Below, in pieces: positions 45,150 to 55,014 of a stretch of DNA of 64,000 nucleotides. The notes below the pieces were generated by a model. The model was not told the origin of the DNA. It ran no database searches and was given only the letters and a program-made list of their open reading frames with translations. Numbering within the stretch: position 1 is the stretch's first letter; every line of letters begins with the position of its first letter. A program made the position numbers and the translations under genes. The DNA is from Plenodomus lindquistii (taxonomy: Eukaryota > Ascomycota > Dothideomycetes > Pleosporales > Leptosphaeriaceae): positions 248,001 to 312,000 of the forward strand of contig JANUWI010000008.1 of assembly GCA_025504975.1 (NCBI GenBank). Direction: 5' to 3'.

Positions 45150-45992
45150 ATGCAGCAAGATGAACTTACACAGCTGTTCTCAGCCCATATGAACCTGTCG
45201 CAGAATGCTCCTCAGCAATATCAGCACGAAGTGCCCCAAGAACAGCCAGTGCAACAACAGCAGCAAGAGCAACAGCAAGCCCCTAAACAAATCGTTTATG
45301 CTTCTCAACACTACACTCATACCCACCATGTCGCGCCTGCTCGTAGCGTCTCGGAGCCTTCGCTCAAAACCCATATTGATCGTTCAGATCTAGCCAGTAT
45401 CCTCTTACGCAACAGCATCGATCCCTCGCTCCTCTTCCCCTCCCAGATAGATCTGTTCCAGAATGCAGATGACGACCAGCGCCTGCGTCTCCTAGAGCTA
45501 TGGCGGATCTCACCCCCGACAGGTCGTCAGGGTTACCCAGCAGGCACAGACTACAACATGTCACGGCAACTTTACGACTGGCCCCCAACTAGCCTCGCGC
45601 AAGAAGAAGCCATGGCCAAACTGCGCTACGAGAGATCACAAGCGGAAGCCCAACAGCAGGAAGACATTCGCCAGCACGAACAGCAGCTACAGCAGAGCAT
45701 GAACGCAGCGAGTCCCTCACCAGCTGAACCCTACATGGCATCAGGCTACGAGATGATGGCACAGCGCGAATACGAAGAGTCGGCACGCAAGGAAAAAGAA
45801 AAGGCTGCACGAGAGGCGGCCCAGTACAATCACGCCACCGATCCGGTGTACAACCAGACCGCCAACAATGGTGGACTGTGGCAGAAGAATGTGGGCAGTG
45901 TGCTGGACATGGAGAACAACTATGGGGCGTTTGCGTATGCGAGGGAGAATGCCTTTCAGCCAATGTATGCAGATGAAGAGATGGTCATGTAG
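45150..45992 (+). CDS. Hypothetical Gln-rich protein
   Basis: 280 aa, single exon, ATG at 45150. I do not recognise the family. Residues 18-50 are Gln-rich (VQQQQQEQQQ), residues 75-150 look more ordered (DLASILLRNSIDPSLLFPSQ, then QRLRLLELWRISPP and YDWPPTSLAQEEAMAKLRYE), and residues 155-225 form a Gln/Glu/Lys-rich helical stretch likely to be a coiled coil. The tail (NNGGLWQKNVGSVLDMENNY) is polar with aromatics. No signal peptide or membrane segment. Codon use and length support a real gene; the composition suggests a regulatory or scaffold protein but nothing firmer. Confidence 0.65.
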   Translation: MQQDELTQLFSAHMNLSQNAPQQYQHEVPQEQPVQQQQQEQQQAPKQIVYASQHYTHTHHVAPARSVSEPSLKTHIDRSDLASILLRNSIDPSLLFPSQIDLFQNADDDQRLRLLELWRISPPTGRQGYPAGTDYNMSRQLYDWPPTSLAQEEAMAKLRYERSQAEAQQQEDIRQHEQQLQQSMNAASPSPAEPYMASGYEMMAQREYEESARKEKEKAAREAAQYNHATDPVYNQTANNGGLWQKNVGSVLDMENNYGAFAYARENAFQPMYADEEMVM

Positions 45993-46294
45993 TGCATGGA
46001 CGATGAGCAGGACGAAGTTGGCGGAACATTGTAGATGTTGAGAGATGGCATTCGTCTTCATATGTTATACCCTGAGACTTTTGATCATGTAGCAGGATGC
46101 GAGGGAGATGTTAAAGGGGGATGCATGGCAGGCTACGATGAGCAGGATACCCCAATAGACATGACCATTCTGTCGTAAGGCGTTCAGAGTGTGTAGAGCG
46201 AATTTGTGTTGTCTTTCTTCGATTCTGCCTCTTATAGTACACTTTGCAGATGCTATCAGCCGCAAACCCCAATGCACATACCATACACCATCCT

Positions 46295-46948
46295 CTACTT
46301 CGCCTTGGAACTCGGCCACTTCTTCCACCCTCTCCCATGTCCCCTTTGCTTCCACTCCTGAATCAGCGCCGGCATATTCAGCATAGCCTGCCTCCTCATC
46401 TCCAACCTCCCCTTCAACGTCCTCTCCCACAATTTTCCCTTGACCTTCTGTCCCTCTCCCGTGCCCTTGACTTGCAATCCCATCTCCACGCGCCGCCGTT
46501 CCTTCTCCCCGGGCTTCTTACTCGTCCACGGCAACAAATCCACCACGCCGTACTCCGACGCCAATTTAACGAGATCGGCCTGTTTGCGCAGGCCATAGAC
46601 GGGGGAGCGCCATCGCCCTGTTGTGAAGTTTTTGGAGGGCAGGAAGGGGTTGGGATACGGTAGGTCGTGGGCTTCTGGGGGGATGTGGGAGTTTTTCGGG
46701 GCGGTGGATGGGATGGGGGTATCGTTTGTTGCGGAGGAGGTTTCGGCGATTGGTGCGTTGGGATCGCTGGGCGGGGTTGTGGATATTATGGTTGGAGAAG
46801 AGCCATGGGTGGGTTGTGCGGTTTGTGAAGTCGAGAGTGTGGATTGGGAGAGGTTTGGGAAGAGCGCAGGTGGCGGGTAGCGTTGGAAGAAGCGGAGTAA
46901 TCGCGGGGGCAGCGTTTTTGCTACTTCGACGGTGTTTGTGGCGGCCAT
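46295..46948 (-). CDS. mrpl25: Mitochondrial large ribosomal subunit protein mL59 (MRPL25)
   Basis: 217 aa, single exon; the start chosen is ATG at 46948 because the family begins close to KTLPPRLLRFFQRYPPPALF, and the upstream in-frame extension to 47158 overlaps the promoter of the divergent gene. The N-terminal LPPRLxxFFxxYPP motif, the central NPFLPSKN..GRWRSPVYGLRKQADLVKLA and the GVVDLLPWTSKK segment are the features of fungal mL59/MRPL25. A low-complexity Ser/Thr/Pro insertion (residues 40-95) separates the first two. The C-terminus (MLNMPALIQEWKQRGHGRGW) matches the family end. It is a structural, fungal-type component of the mitoribosome. It sits head to head with PUP3, 312 bp apart. 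Confidence 0.85.
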   Translation of the reverse strand: MAATNTVEVAKTLPPRLLRFFQRYPPPALFPNLSQSTLSTSQTAQPTHGSSPTIISTTPPSDPNAPIAETSSATNDTPIPSTAPKNSHIPPEAHDLPYPNPFLPSKNFTTGRWRSPVYGLRKQADLVKLASEYGVVDLLPWTSKKPGEKERRRVEMGLQVKGTGEGQKVKGKLWERTLKGRLEMRRQAMLNMPALIQEWKQRGHGRGWKKWPSSKAK

Positions 46949-47260
46949 GTTTGCGAGTCGTGGGCCCAATTGACGGTGTGGGTTGGAGTTGGGACTGGGG
47001 ATGGGGGGAGTGTTCGCGACTTGGAATTCTTTGCCAAGAGATGGGCAAAGGTGGGTCTGAGCACAAGCGCGATTGGAGCTCGCTCGCTCGCCCGCCGCCG
47101 CGTACCTGAGCTGCCTACCCAGACAAGACAAGTGAGCGCCATCACCAACTTGCTGCACGTCAACACCACTCCAACTGCTATACCGTTGCTCGTAGAGATT
47201 TCAGATCTTTGCTGCACTCTACTGTAGCTTGAGAGGGGACATCACATCACACCCACAGCC
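46949..47260. promoter_or_regulatory. Compact divergent promoter between mrpl25 and pup3
   Basis: 312 bp separate the two start codons, so both genes must be driven from this interval. It is G-rich toward mrpl25 and has a GCTCGCTCGC run in the middle. I saw no TATA box and no exact proteasome-associated control element (GGTGGCAAA). Confidence 0.6.
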
Positions 47261-48028
47261 ATGGTGAGCTCCCCGCCTTCCAGCCCTGTGTGTATATAGC
47301 TAACAACCCGCAGTCGTCACCGTTCTCAATAAGTACGCCTGCGCCAGACCCCGCGGTCCATACATTACTAACAACCTCTTAGACGGCGGCGCCTGCGTAG
47401 CCATGGTGGGCAAAGACTGCGTAGCCATCGCCTGCGATCTCCGCCTCGGCATGCAAGCCCTCACCGTCTCCAACAACTTCCCCAAAGTCTTCCAATACGG
47501 CGACGTCTTCCTCGGCCTGACGGGCCTCGCCACCGACGTAGCCACCGTCTCCGACCTCTTCCGCTACAAAGTCAACATGTACCGCCTCCGCGAGGAGCGC
47601 AACATCAGCCCACAGACCATGGCGAACCTCGTCTCGTCGTCGCTGTACGAGAAGCGCTTCGGCCCCTACTTCATCAGCCCGGTGATTGCGGGCATCAACC
47701 AGACAAGTGGGAAGCCGTTCATCTGCGGGTTCGATAGTATTGGGTGCATTGACTTTGCAAAGGACTTTATTGTGAGCGGGACAGCGAGTGATCAGCTGTT
47801 TGGTACTTGTGAGGGGCTGTGGGAGCCGGATCTGGTACGCTAATACATGGCAGACCGGTTGAGTGTAGTGCTAATATACAACAGGGCCCAGAGGACCTCT
47901 TCGAGACCATCTCACAAGCGCTGCTCAACGCCGTTGACCGGGACGCGCTATCTGGCTGGGGAGCACACGTATACATCATTGAGAAGGACAAGGTCACCAA
48001 GCGGTTACTCAAGGGAAGGCAGGATTGA
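47261..48028 (+). CDS. pup3: 20S proteasome subunit beta-3 (PUP3, PSMB3-type)
   Basis: Exons 47261-47263, 47314-47332, 47383-47834, 47885-48028; 205 aa, exactly the expected length. The three introns are each 50 nt with CTAAC/CTAAT-type branch sites. The first exon is the ATG alone and the second is 19 nt. The protein reads MSSPFSINGGACVAMVGKDC, then CDLRLGMQALTVSNNFPKVF, GDVFLGLTGLATDV, YEKRFGPYFISPVIAGI, CGFDSIGCIDFAKDFIVSGT and the end VYIIEKDKVTKRLLKGRQD. This is beta-3, an inactive beta subunit lacking the catalytic N-terminal threonine and propeptide, structural in the inner rings of the 20S core. Confidence 0.96.
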
Positions 48029-48567
48029 AGTGGCACATGGCACGCGGTGGCGCTTGACGAACTACGAATACGATGGGGCAGCAAGGCTAGAAACGGGGTA
48101 TGCTTGAAGCCCTGAAATGATGATATGACCAGGGGATCACGCATGGATAACGTCTATAGTGGTTGAGGGAGTGGAACGAAGTGAGTCTAACGTTCCTCGA
48201 ATAGAGAGTGTGGGCATGAATTCAAGTATTCACTACTACCGTGTGGTATAGCTTCAGCCTGATGTATGATGCACTTGACTCGCATGCAAATTGCACGTCT
48301 GATGATGATGTGACATGAAAACAGATGTACTAGGCACCAGTATCCAGTACAGTATAAGAGTTTCTGATTCAGCTACCGTACAGGTGATTGTTCATCGGGC
48401 GCTCACGTGATCTGGTGTTGCCTTAGCGTCATTTGCAACTTATTCTCCCGTCGCGTACATCCACTGAGATTCCTACACCACATTTGGAGCCTCGACATTA
48501 CGCATATACGAGACCGCGGCGACTCGAACACAGCTTTTTGCGCCAACTCCTCATCTTACACACAACC
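48029..48567. other. Intergenic: PUP3 3' UTR and PRP28 promoter
   Basis: No gene seen. The frame of PRP28 stays open back to 48433 but that extension is not conserved-looking. Confidence 0.5.
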
Positions 48568-50814
48568 ATGGAGGCCATACCACCTCCTCCGCCGCCTCCA
48601 CAGGACTCGATACCACCACCGCCGCCTACAAATGTTCCCCCACCACCCCCACCAGAGGAAGATCTGGGCCCAGCGCTGGTACAAAAAAAGCAGAAGAAAG
48701 GATGGGGTTCACAGAAGAAGCAGCCGCCTAGCATAGACGATATCCTCAAGGCGAAGCGCGAGAAGGAAGCCGCGGCCGCAAAACCCAGATTCATGTCCAA
48801 GGCAGAGCGCGAACGACTAGCGTTGGAGACGCGACAAAAAGAGGTCGAGGAGATCAAGAGACGGCGGGAAGCGTCGGACCAGTTTAGCAATGCGACCGCA
48901 CAGAACGGCCACCGCTCTAATGGCGCAAGCAACGGCGCATCGTCAATACCCACGGGACCCCGATCTATGCGCCCCGATCCGCCGTCAGGCCCGTCATCCA
49001 TGCGACACGACCGAAGAAATGGCGGCGACATGGCACCACCGCCCGTACCCGACAAGAAGGCCGGCAAGCGGCCCCCGCCAGAAGACACAGAGGCTGCCAT
49101 GATACGCAACCGGTATATGGGCGCGGAGCAGACGCAGTCTACTTTTTCTGCTAAGAAAAAAAGAAAGCGCACCACGGAAAAGAAGTTCAACTTTGAGTGG
49201 AACGAGGAGGAGGATACAAGCTACGACTATAACCCCATTTACCAACAAAAAGCGGAAGCGGGATTCTTCGGGCGTGGCAGACTGGGTGGTTTCACAGAAG
49301 AGGTCTCAGATGCCGGCACACAGAAGTTCATTGAGGCTATGATCGAGCGGGATCCTGAAACTGGTCGGATTCGTGCTGAGCAAATACTAGAGATGGAGCG
49401 ACGGCGGAAAGAGGAGGGTGGCCGGGCACAGTTGGACAAGCATTGGAGCGAGAAGAAGCTGGAACACATGCGCGAGCGCGACTGGCGTATTTTCAAAGAG
49501 GACTTCAATATTGCTACGAAAGGAGGAGCCATTCCAAATCCAATGCGCAATTGGAAGGAGGCTGGATTGCCAGACAAGCTCATGCGCATTGTGGACCAGG
49601 TCGGTTATACAGAGCCCTCTGCCATTCAACGCGCGGCGATACCGATTGCGCTGCAATGCCGCGATCTCATTGGTGTCGCTGTCACGGGTTCTGGTAAAAC
49701 GGCTGCCTTCATCCTGCCGCTACTCGTCTATATCTCGCAACTGCCTCCACTCAGCGCAGCGAACCGTCACGATGGTCCTTACGCGCTCGTCCTCGCGCCA
49801 ACTCGTGAACTTGCGCAACAGATCGAGGTCGAAGCCCGCAAGTTCGCTGGGCCCCTCGGCTTCAACACTGCCGTCATTGTCGGAGGTCACTCCATTGAGG
49901 AGCAGTCCTTCCAAATGCAAGCTGGTGCTGAGATTATCATTGCCACACCGGGTCGTCTCGTCGACTGTATCGAGCGCCGTGTCCTTGTTCTCAGCCAATG
50001 TACCTACGTGATCATGGACGAAGCTGATCGTATGATCGACATGGGTTTCGAAGAGCCTGTCAACAAGATTCTCGACGCACTTCCCGTTAACAACGAGAAG
50101 CCCGATTCCGAGCTTGCTGAAGACCCCAACGCCATGAAGCGCGGGCTCTACCGCCAAACCATGATGTACACAGCCACCATGCCTACAGCCGTCGAACGCA
50201 TTGCACGGAAGTACTTGCGTCGTCCTGCCATCGTCACCATCGGTAACGTCGGTGAGGCCGTGGAGACTGTCGAACAGCGCGTCGAACACATCCAAGGCGA
50301 AGAGCGCCGAAAGAAGCGACTACAAGAAATCCTCAGCAGCGGAGAATTTCCCGCCCCAATCATCGTCTTCGTCAACATCAAACGAAACTGCGACGCCATC
50401 GCCCGCGACATCAAACACATGGGCTTCTCCTCCGTCACACTCCACGGATCCAAAACCCAAGAACAGCGAGAAGCAGCCCTTGCCTCCCTCAAAGAAGGTC
50501 GCACAGATGTTCTCGTCGCCACCGATCTGGCGGGTCGTGGTATCGATATTACGGATGTTAGTTTGGTTGTCAATTTCAACATGGCGGGTAGCATTGAGAG
50601 CTATACGCATCGTATTGGACGAACGGGTCGTGCGGGCAAGAGCGGTGTTGCGATTACCTTTTGGGGCAATGAGGATGCGGATGTGTTGTATGATCTTAAG
50701 CAGATGCTTATGAAGAGTCAGATTAGTAAGGTCCCGGAGGATTTGAGGAAACATGAGGCCGCGCAGCAGAAGGGGAAGAAGAGGGGGGAGGTCATGGGGA
50801 AGGCTATTACGTAG
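48568..50814 (+). CDS. prp28: Pre-mRNA-splicing ATP-dependent RNA helicase PRP28
   Basis: 748 aa, single exon; start at ATG 48568 (ACCATGG), giving MEAIPPPPPPP as in related fungal Prp28 proteins. Residues 5-35 are polyproline; 36-270 are charged, with FNFEWNEEEDTSYDYNPIY and IPNPMRNWKE, both typical of Prp28 ahead of the helicase core. The core holds the Q motif (YTEPSAIQRAAIP), motif I AVTGSGKT (near 370), PTRELAQQ, TPGRL, motif II DEADRMIDMGFE (near 482), TATMP, ATDLAGRGIDI and HRIGRTGRAG (near 680). Prp28 is a DEAD-box helicase in the nucleus that helps exchange U1 for U6 at the 5' splice site during spliceosome activation. Confidence 0.96.
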   Translation: MEAIPPPPPPPQDSIPPPPPTNVPPPPPPEEDLGPALVQKKQKKGWGSQKKQPPSIDDILKAKREKEAAAAKPRFMSKAERERLALETRQKEVEEIKRRREASDQFSNATAQNGHRSNGASNGASSIPTGPRSMRPDPPSGPSSMRHDRRNGGDMAPPPVPDKKAGKRPPPEDTEAAMIRNRYMGAEQTQSTFSAKKKRKRTTEKKFNFEWNEEEDTSYDYNPIYQQKAEAGFFGRGRLGGFTEEVSDAGTQKFIEAMIERDPETGRIRAEQILEMERRRKEEGGRAQLDKHWSEKKLEHMRERDWRIFKEDFNIATKGGAIPNPMRNWKEAGLPDKLMRIVDQVGYTEPSAIQRAAIPIALQCRDLIGVAVTGSGKTAAFILPLLVYISQLPPLSAANRHDGPYALVLAPTRELAQQIEVEARKFAGPLGFNTAVIVGGHSIEEQSFQMQAGAEIIIATPGRLVDCIERRVLVLSQCTYVIMDEADRMIDMGFEEPVNKILDALPVNNEKPDSELAEDPNAMKRGLYRQTMMYTATMPTAVERIARKYLRRPAIVTIGNVGEAVETVEQRVEHIQGEERRKKRLQEILSSGEFPAPIIVFVNIKRNCDAIARDIKHMGFSSVTLHGSKTQEQREAALASLKEGRTDVLVATDLAGRGIDITDVSLVVNFNMAGSIESYTHRIGRTGRAGKSGVAITFWGNEDADVLYDLKQMLMKSQISKVPEDLRKHEAAQQKGKKRGEVMGKAIT

Positions 50815-51311
50815 ATTGGTTGTTAAGGAGTGTATGGGGAGTGTGTGGATGGTCTAGCTGTGTGGGCCTGGGGTGACAGTGAAATATCAGATACGGTGAA
50901 TGCTGTATCCTCATTGCATAAGTGTGAGGATTAAGAAGAACAGTAGAATATACATGTGCGTCTGCCTCGAAACGAGAGGAACACCATGATGAGGACGTTT
51001 CACCAACATCTTGCTCTCCTCGTTCTCGTTCCGAAACGTATTCCACTCCTGACGAGATAGGGAGAAATGAGTAAGGGTGGCAGTACAGAGAACAAATTAA
51101 TCTCACGAAAGCACATCCAACAGCGGGAACGTCACCCCACCCGAATCCCAAACCAGCCTCAACCGCCATGGATATACCTCAAAGTAGTTAGCCCCATGAC
51201 TATGACCTTTGTATCCAACCGCGCCGCACTCCCATCCACTTTCCCTCCTCCAACCAACATTCCTCAATCACATACCACCCCCCAACTACTCATCCCCCCC
51301 CCCCCCCCACA
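50815..51311. other. Intergenic: PRP28 3' side and C-rich lead-in to a pseudogene
   Basis: No gene seen. Includes a run of 15 C at 51294-51308. Confidence 0.55.
51294..51308. repeat. Poly-C homopolymer
   Basis: Fifteen consecutive C immediately 5' of the pseudogene; prone to length error in sequencing. Confidence 0.9.
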
Positions 51312-51890
51312 ATCGCCTACCCAATCCACGACCCCATCCGCCAAACCCTCCTGGACCGACTCCGCTAGCACATCCTCTGCCCCTCCCACCCCCTCGCCCA
51401 CGAACCGCTTCTCGACCCCCCGCTAAGCCGCGTAGAAGTCCGCCTCCTTGATATCATCGAGTAAAGGGCCAACGAAATGATGTTAGCCGCTGAAGCAGAG
51501 CAAGAATACGATGGTCGCACTGTATTACCTGATCCTTTGATTATTGCAAATGAAGATGGACAGCCGGTTACGCTAGGCCAGTTTGTACAAGAGGTACATG
51601 GGTATTTGAATCGGAATGTTGGGGGGATTAGGAGGGCTTTGTGAAAGTTCTATGGGAATGTGGTTGTGAGGGAGGGGAGGAAGGAGGTTCAGGTTGGGCC
51701 TGGTGAAGGTTTGGGTATGGGTATGGGGAGTTTGCCCGATGGTGTGGGGCTTTATTTTATGCACGCGGAGGTTATGAGATTGGAGGAGGAGGAGGAGGGG
51801 TTTGCGGTGTTGGTTGGTGTTTTTGCGGATAGGGAGATGGGGTGGGATGTTGGGAGGTTGTGGAAGAATCAACATCGGTGTCTTGCGTAG
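51312..51890 (+). pseudogene. Degenerate tandem copy of unknown protein (copy A)
   Basis: Read in one frame, this stretch aligns with the copy at 52305-52922: YPIHDPIRQTLLDRLR against YIHDNVRHKLLNRLR, SHPLAHEPL against GHPLADEPL, VEVRLLDIIE against VEVRSYDILE, LGQFVQEVHGYLNRN against LGQFVTEVHAYLDRN and FYGNVVVREGRKEVQV against YYGNVITRDGRSEVQV. It has three in-frame stops: TAG at 51366 (TGG in copy B), TAA at 51462 (CAA in copy B) and TGA at 51642. About 20 codons present in copy B are missing after the first stop, and no start codon remains. The family is unknown to me. Confidence 0.75.
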
Positions 51891-52304
51891 GGTTTGCAGA
51901 AGTGATGAGGATTGTATTCGGCGTTTGGGGTCGATACTGCTTTTGACACTCTGGACGGGAAAAGACAGGAAGCATGTTTGCTGAGCGGACTATGTATGAC
52001 TGGTGTAGTATTGTTTGATTAGGGTGGAGGTTCAGATCTATTTGATATGATTGTTTCTTTTGGGGTATCAGCTAAGAGCTAAGGAGGAGGGATAATTCTA
52101 GGCACGGTATCGTGCACCGAGGGGAATCAAGTCACCCTCGTACCTAAGAGTGACGGGGCCAGTTGGCATCTTCACCAAGCTGTGGGCTGTCCCGCCAGGA
52201 TCACTTTATATTGAACGCGCCGCACGCCAGTCCACATTACCTCTATCAACAAATTTCGCCCCCAGTCGTACTGCTTTCATCTCGGCTGAGAATCAAACAA
52301 CGCA
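51891..52304. other. Intergenic between the two tandem copies
   Basis: No gene seen. Confidence 0.5.
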
Positions 52305-52922
52305 ATGTCAGGTTACATTCACGACAACGTCCGCCACAAGCTACTAAATCGCCTACGCTGGAACATCCTAGCCAACATCGAGAGTATCGAAATCCTCACA
52401 GGAACTCCAAATCGCTTCACCACTGTCCCGCTTCTTGGCCATCCTTTGGCAGACGAACCGCTAGCTCAGCCACCAGTGAGTCAGGTGGAGGTGCGAAGCT
52501 ACGACATTCTAGAGCAAAGGGCCGCCGAAAAAATGTTGGAAGCAGAAGCAGAAGAAAAAGATGTAGAGCATATGCCATCACCTGATCCCTTGACTATTGT
52601 CAACCAAGACGACAGTCCAATCACTTTGGGCCAATTCGTCACAGAGGTCCATGCATACCTGGACCGCAACATAGGGTAAATCAAGAAAATTAAAGCAATG
52701 TATTACGGAAACGTAATCACGCGAGATGGCAGATCTGAGGTCCAGGTAATGACCCATGGAAGTCAGGCCAACTTACCCGATAATGTGGATCTCTACTTTG
52801 AGCGGGTGTGGGTCATGTTTGAGGTCGACGACCCTATCCTACTGGTAGCCATCTTCGCCGATGGGGAACCCGGCCGTTCCATGGAGAGGTATTGGTCTTC
52901 AAAAGTAGACAATTTTGTTTAG
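52305..52922 (+). pseudogene. Unknown protein interrupted by one in-frame stop (copy B)
   Basis: ATG at 52305 opens a 124-codon frame (MSGYIHDNVRHKLLNRLRWN) that ends at TAA 52677-52679; the same frame continues to 52922 with sequence that aligns to copy A across the stop. The full reading would be 205 codons with one stop. The segment around the break is YLDRNIG-stop-IKKIKAMYYG. A GTAAAT sits at the stop but no acceptor gives an intron of usual size. So this is either a recently broken gene, a gene whose first 124 codons still make a protein, or a readthrough case. No signal peptide or membrane helix; composition is that of a soluble protein. Family unknown. Confidence 0.6.
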
Positions 52923-53335
52923 GATGCGCATTAGTGCTAGGCACTGTATCGTGGATTCGGATTCAATACCTCTTTGGGCAATTCTGGTCGAAGACTAGAA
53001 AGCCTTTGAGAGTGCGTGCCAGATGGATAGGCATCGTATACCAAAACGGTCTAGAGGGGAACGGAGGCCCAGGAAATACATACTGCGCACCCCTTTGTGC
53101 AAAGCGCGATGCTCGTTGGGATGTCAGGGGTTCAGAGCAGAATTCGGCAAGGATTCATTCACGGATATACCCGAAGCATAGGATCAAGAACATATCACTT
53201 TTACAGTGTGTAGACAGTCTACTCTGTATAGCACACACCGCCCACCAAGCCTCAAAAACCCACGCAAACCAACCACCACCAGCCCGCCCCAAACCTCCCT
53301 CCCTCCCTCCCTCCTTCCCAACCCCAACCCCAACT
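52923..53335. other. Intergenic between convergent genes
   Basis: No gene seen. A CCCT repeat lies at about 53294-53319, next to the stop of the PEBP-like gene. Confidence 0.5.
53294..53319. repeat. CCCT tetranucleotide microsatellite
   Basis: Five to six CTCC/CCCT units just downstream of the PEBP-like stop codon. Confidence 0.8.
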
Positions 53336-54058
53336 TCACCCCCACCTCCTCGTATTATCCCCACTCTTAACCTGCAACCAATTCCCCGCCACCGGCGCCC
53401 CCAACCCCGCATCCCTCACAAAACCAACCCAATCAATTCCAAACCGACTACTAACAGCCTGCCTATACGCCGCAGGCACCGCAAACCCATCTGGCTGCTT
53501 ATGCAGCACAAACACATACCTGTGTGTTGGTGGTACGCCGGCAGACGGCGCAGGACCGAAGTAGGATGATGGGGATGTGGATTTTGTGGAGAGGAGGGTA
53601 GTCCCGTTTTGGGTGGTGCCGCTGGGGGTGTAGTCTGAGAGGAGGGCGTGGAGGACGGTTGTTGGGCGGGAGGATTGGGAGCCGTCGATGTCTTGGGTGG
53701 GAGTGGGGGTTAGTTTGAGGGTTGAGTGATGACGGGGACGAGAGGGGCGTCAGGGAAGTGTGGGAATGAAGTACCGATCATGACTAGCAGGTATTTTCCT
53801 GTCAATGGAATGTTTGTGAGACCGATTTTGGGGGCGGATTGGGTTACTGGGGGCTTCTTAGTCTGGTGCAGTGAATGGGTATGGGGTGTTGCTGGAGGAC
53901 GTACTGGATTTCTTCACAATGAGTCCGGGGCTGATGTAGGTCGTGCCATAGTAAACATCGAGTGTTACATTGGTAGCTGGTGAGAAACCAGCAGGCGTAG
54001 TCTGGGTGAGTGCTGGAGCCGCGAGTAGTAGCGATGTCAGGATGGCTGTGAGCTTCAT
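53336..54058 (-). CDS. Secreted phosphatidylethanolamine-binding protein-like (PEBP) protein
   Basis: Exons 54058-53905, 53846-53775, 53691-53336 (minus strand); 193 aa; introns 58 and 83 nt, frame-consistent. A signal peptide (MKLTAILTSLLLAAPALTQ) is followed by FSPATNVTLDVYYGTTYISP, GKYLLVMIDIDGSQSSRPTT and VLHALLSDYTPSGT, then GPAPSAGVPPTHRYVFVLHK and FGIDWVGFVRDAGLGAPVAG. The order M-DxD...H and GPxP..G..HRYVF is the PEBP ligand-site pattern. Secreted fungal PEBP-like proteins of this length are common, but their ligand and role are not established. N-x-T sites fit secretion. In-frame upstream ATGs (54082) would displace the signal peptide and are not used. Confidence 0.87.
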
Positions 54059-55014
54059 TGTGGGCATAAGATTTGAAGTCAACTACGAGGTCTGGTGGTT
54101 CCGTTTGCCTCACGCAGAAGGGAATGGCCAGGTTATACAGTCGGTTGCGCTATATTAGGAGATGTACGCCACGTTACGGATGAGGTGAATAACCTCATCT
54201 AGGAAAGAGTACTGTATTTGATGTTCAGACATTTAAGTGTCGGCCAAGCGAAACTATGGTGGTTGGAATCTACACGACGCCGGCTGAAAGCGATGTCAAT
54301 CTCGATCCTGGCACTCCCCACAATGGATTATTTCGGCACTTGGTACGCCACTAAAGATCAAACATACACCGGTATGATTTTCCTATCAAGACTTTTTCGG
54401 TTGATGTAGGCGGCCTAGGCACGTATAAAAGTGATCTCGGTTCGATCCTCTACGATTCTATGGGACATGATCGGTGTGAACGATACTAAGGTTCTCGAAT
54501 GCTACGTGCCTACAAACGTCTGAAGATATTAGTACCCCTAGCTCATTAGAGGACGAACTATTTTCATGTGGGGTAGGAGTAAATGGAGAGTTATTTTAAG
54601 GAAGGTCAAGGAGGAGCAGAAGAGTGATTATGGGAAGAGGGTGAAGTTAAGGCTAAGCACTACTAAGCCCTACTTCTGCGAAAGCATAAATAAGTAGCCC
54701 AACGCTAGACAAGCAGGTGGGCTATCAGGCGTATGGACTTTGTCTAACTTGACAGAATCTTCCCCTTTTATCACGCTAACGTGGGTGGTGATCAAGGTAG
54801 AAGCTGACCGAGAGCTGCTAAAGACTATTCTTAGTAGAGAATATCACATTTTTGATAAATAAGCAGCTTCAATTGACTCCGAGGTCCTGTTACATATCCC
54901 AATCTCTTACTATCAATTTGCGGCGATCGCGGTATTTCGCCGGAGATCATGAGGTCTCTAAAGGTCCTGGTATAGCCAAGTGTTATACTGGGCATCTACC
55001 TGGTGTCTTTTATA
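54059..55014. other. Intergenic, somewhat AT-rich, no gene seen
   Basis: About 950 bp with many stops in all frames. The higher AT content at 54,500-54,850 could be decayed mobile-element sequence, but I found no terminal repeats or recognisable element frame. Confidence 0.45.

Noticed and set aside
46949..47158. N-terminal extension of the mL59 gene
   Set aside because: It lies in the divergent promoter and precedes the point where the family normally begins.
48433..48567. Upstream in-frame extension of PRP28
   Set aside because: The ATG at 48568 has the better context and gives the polyproline start typical of fungal Prp28.
50807..51169. 120-codon minus-strand frame after PRP28
   Set aside because: No recognisable domain or start context; covers the PRP28 3' UTR.
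54400..54460. GGTTCGATCC tRNA T-loop-like sequence
   Set aside because: Flanking bases do not form a T stem, and no A-box, D arm or acceptor stem can be drawn upstream.
54500..54850. Possible decayed transposon in AT-richer sequence
   Set aside because: No inverted repeats, target-site duplication or element-like frame could be seen.
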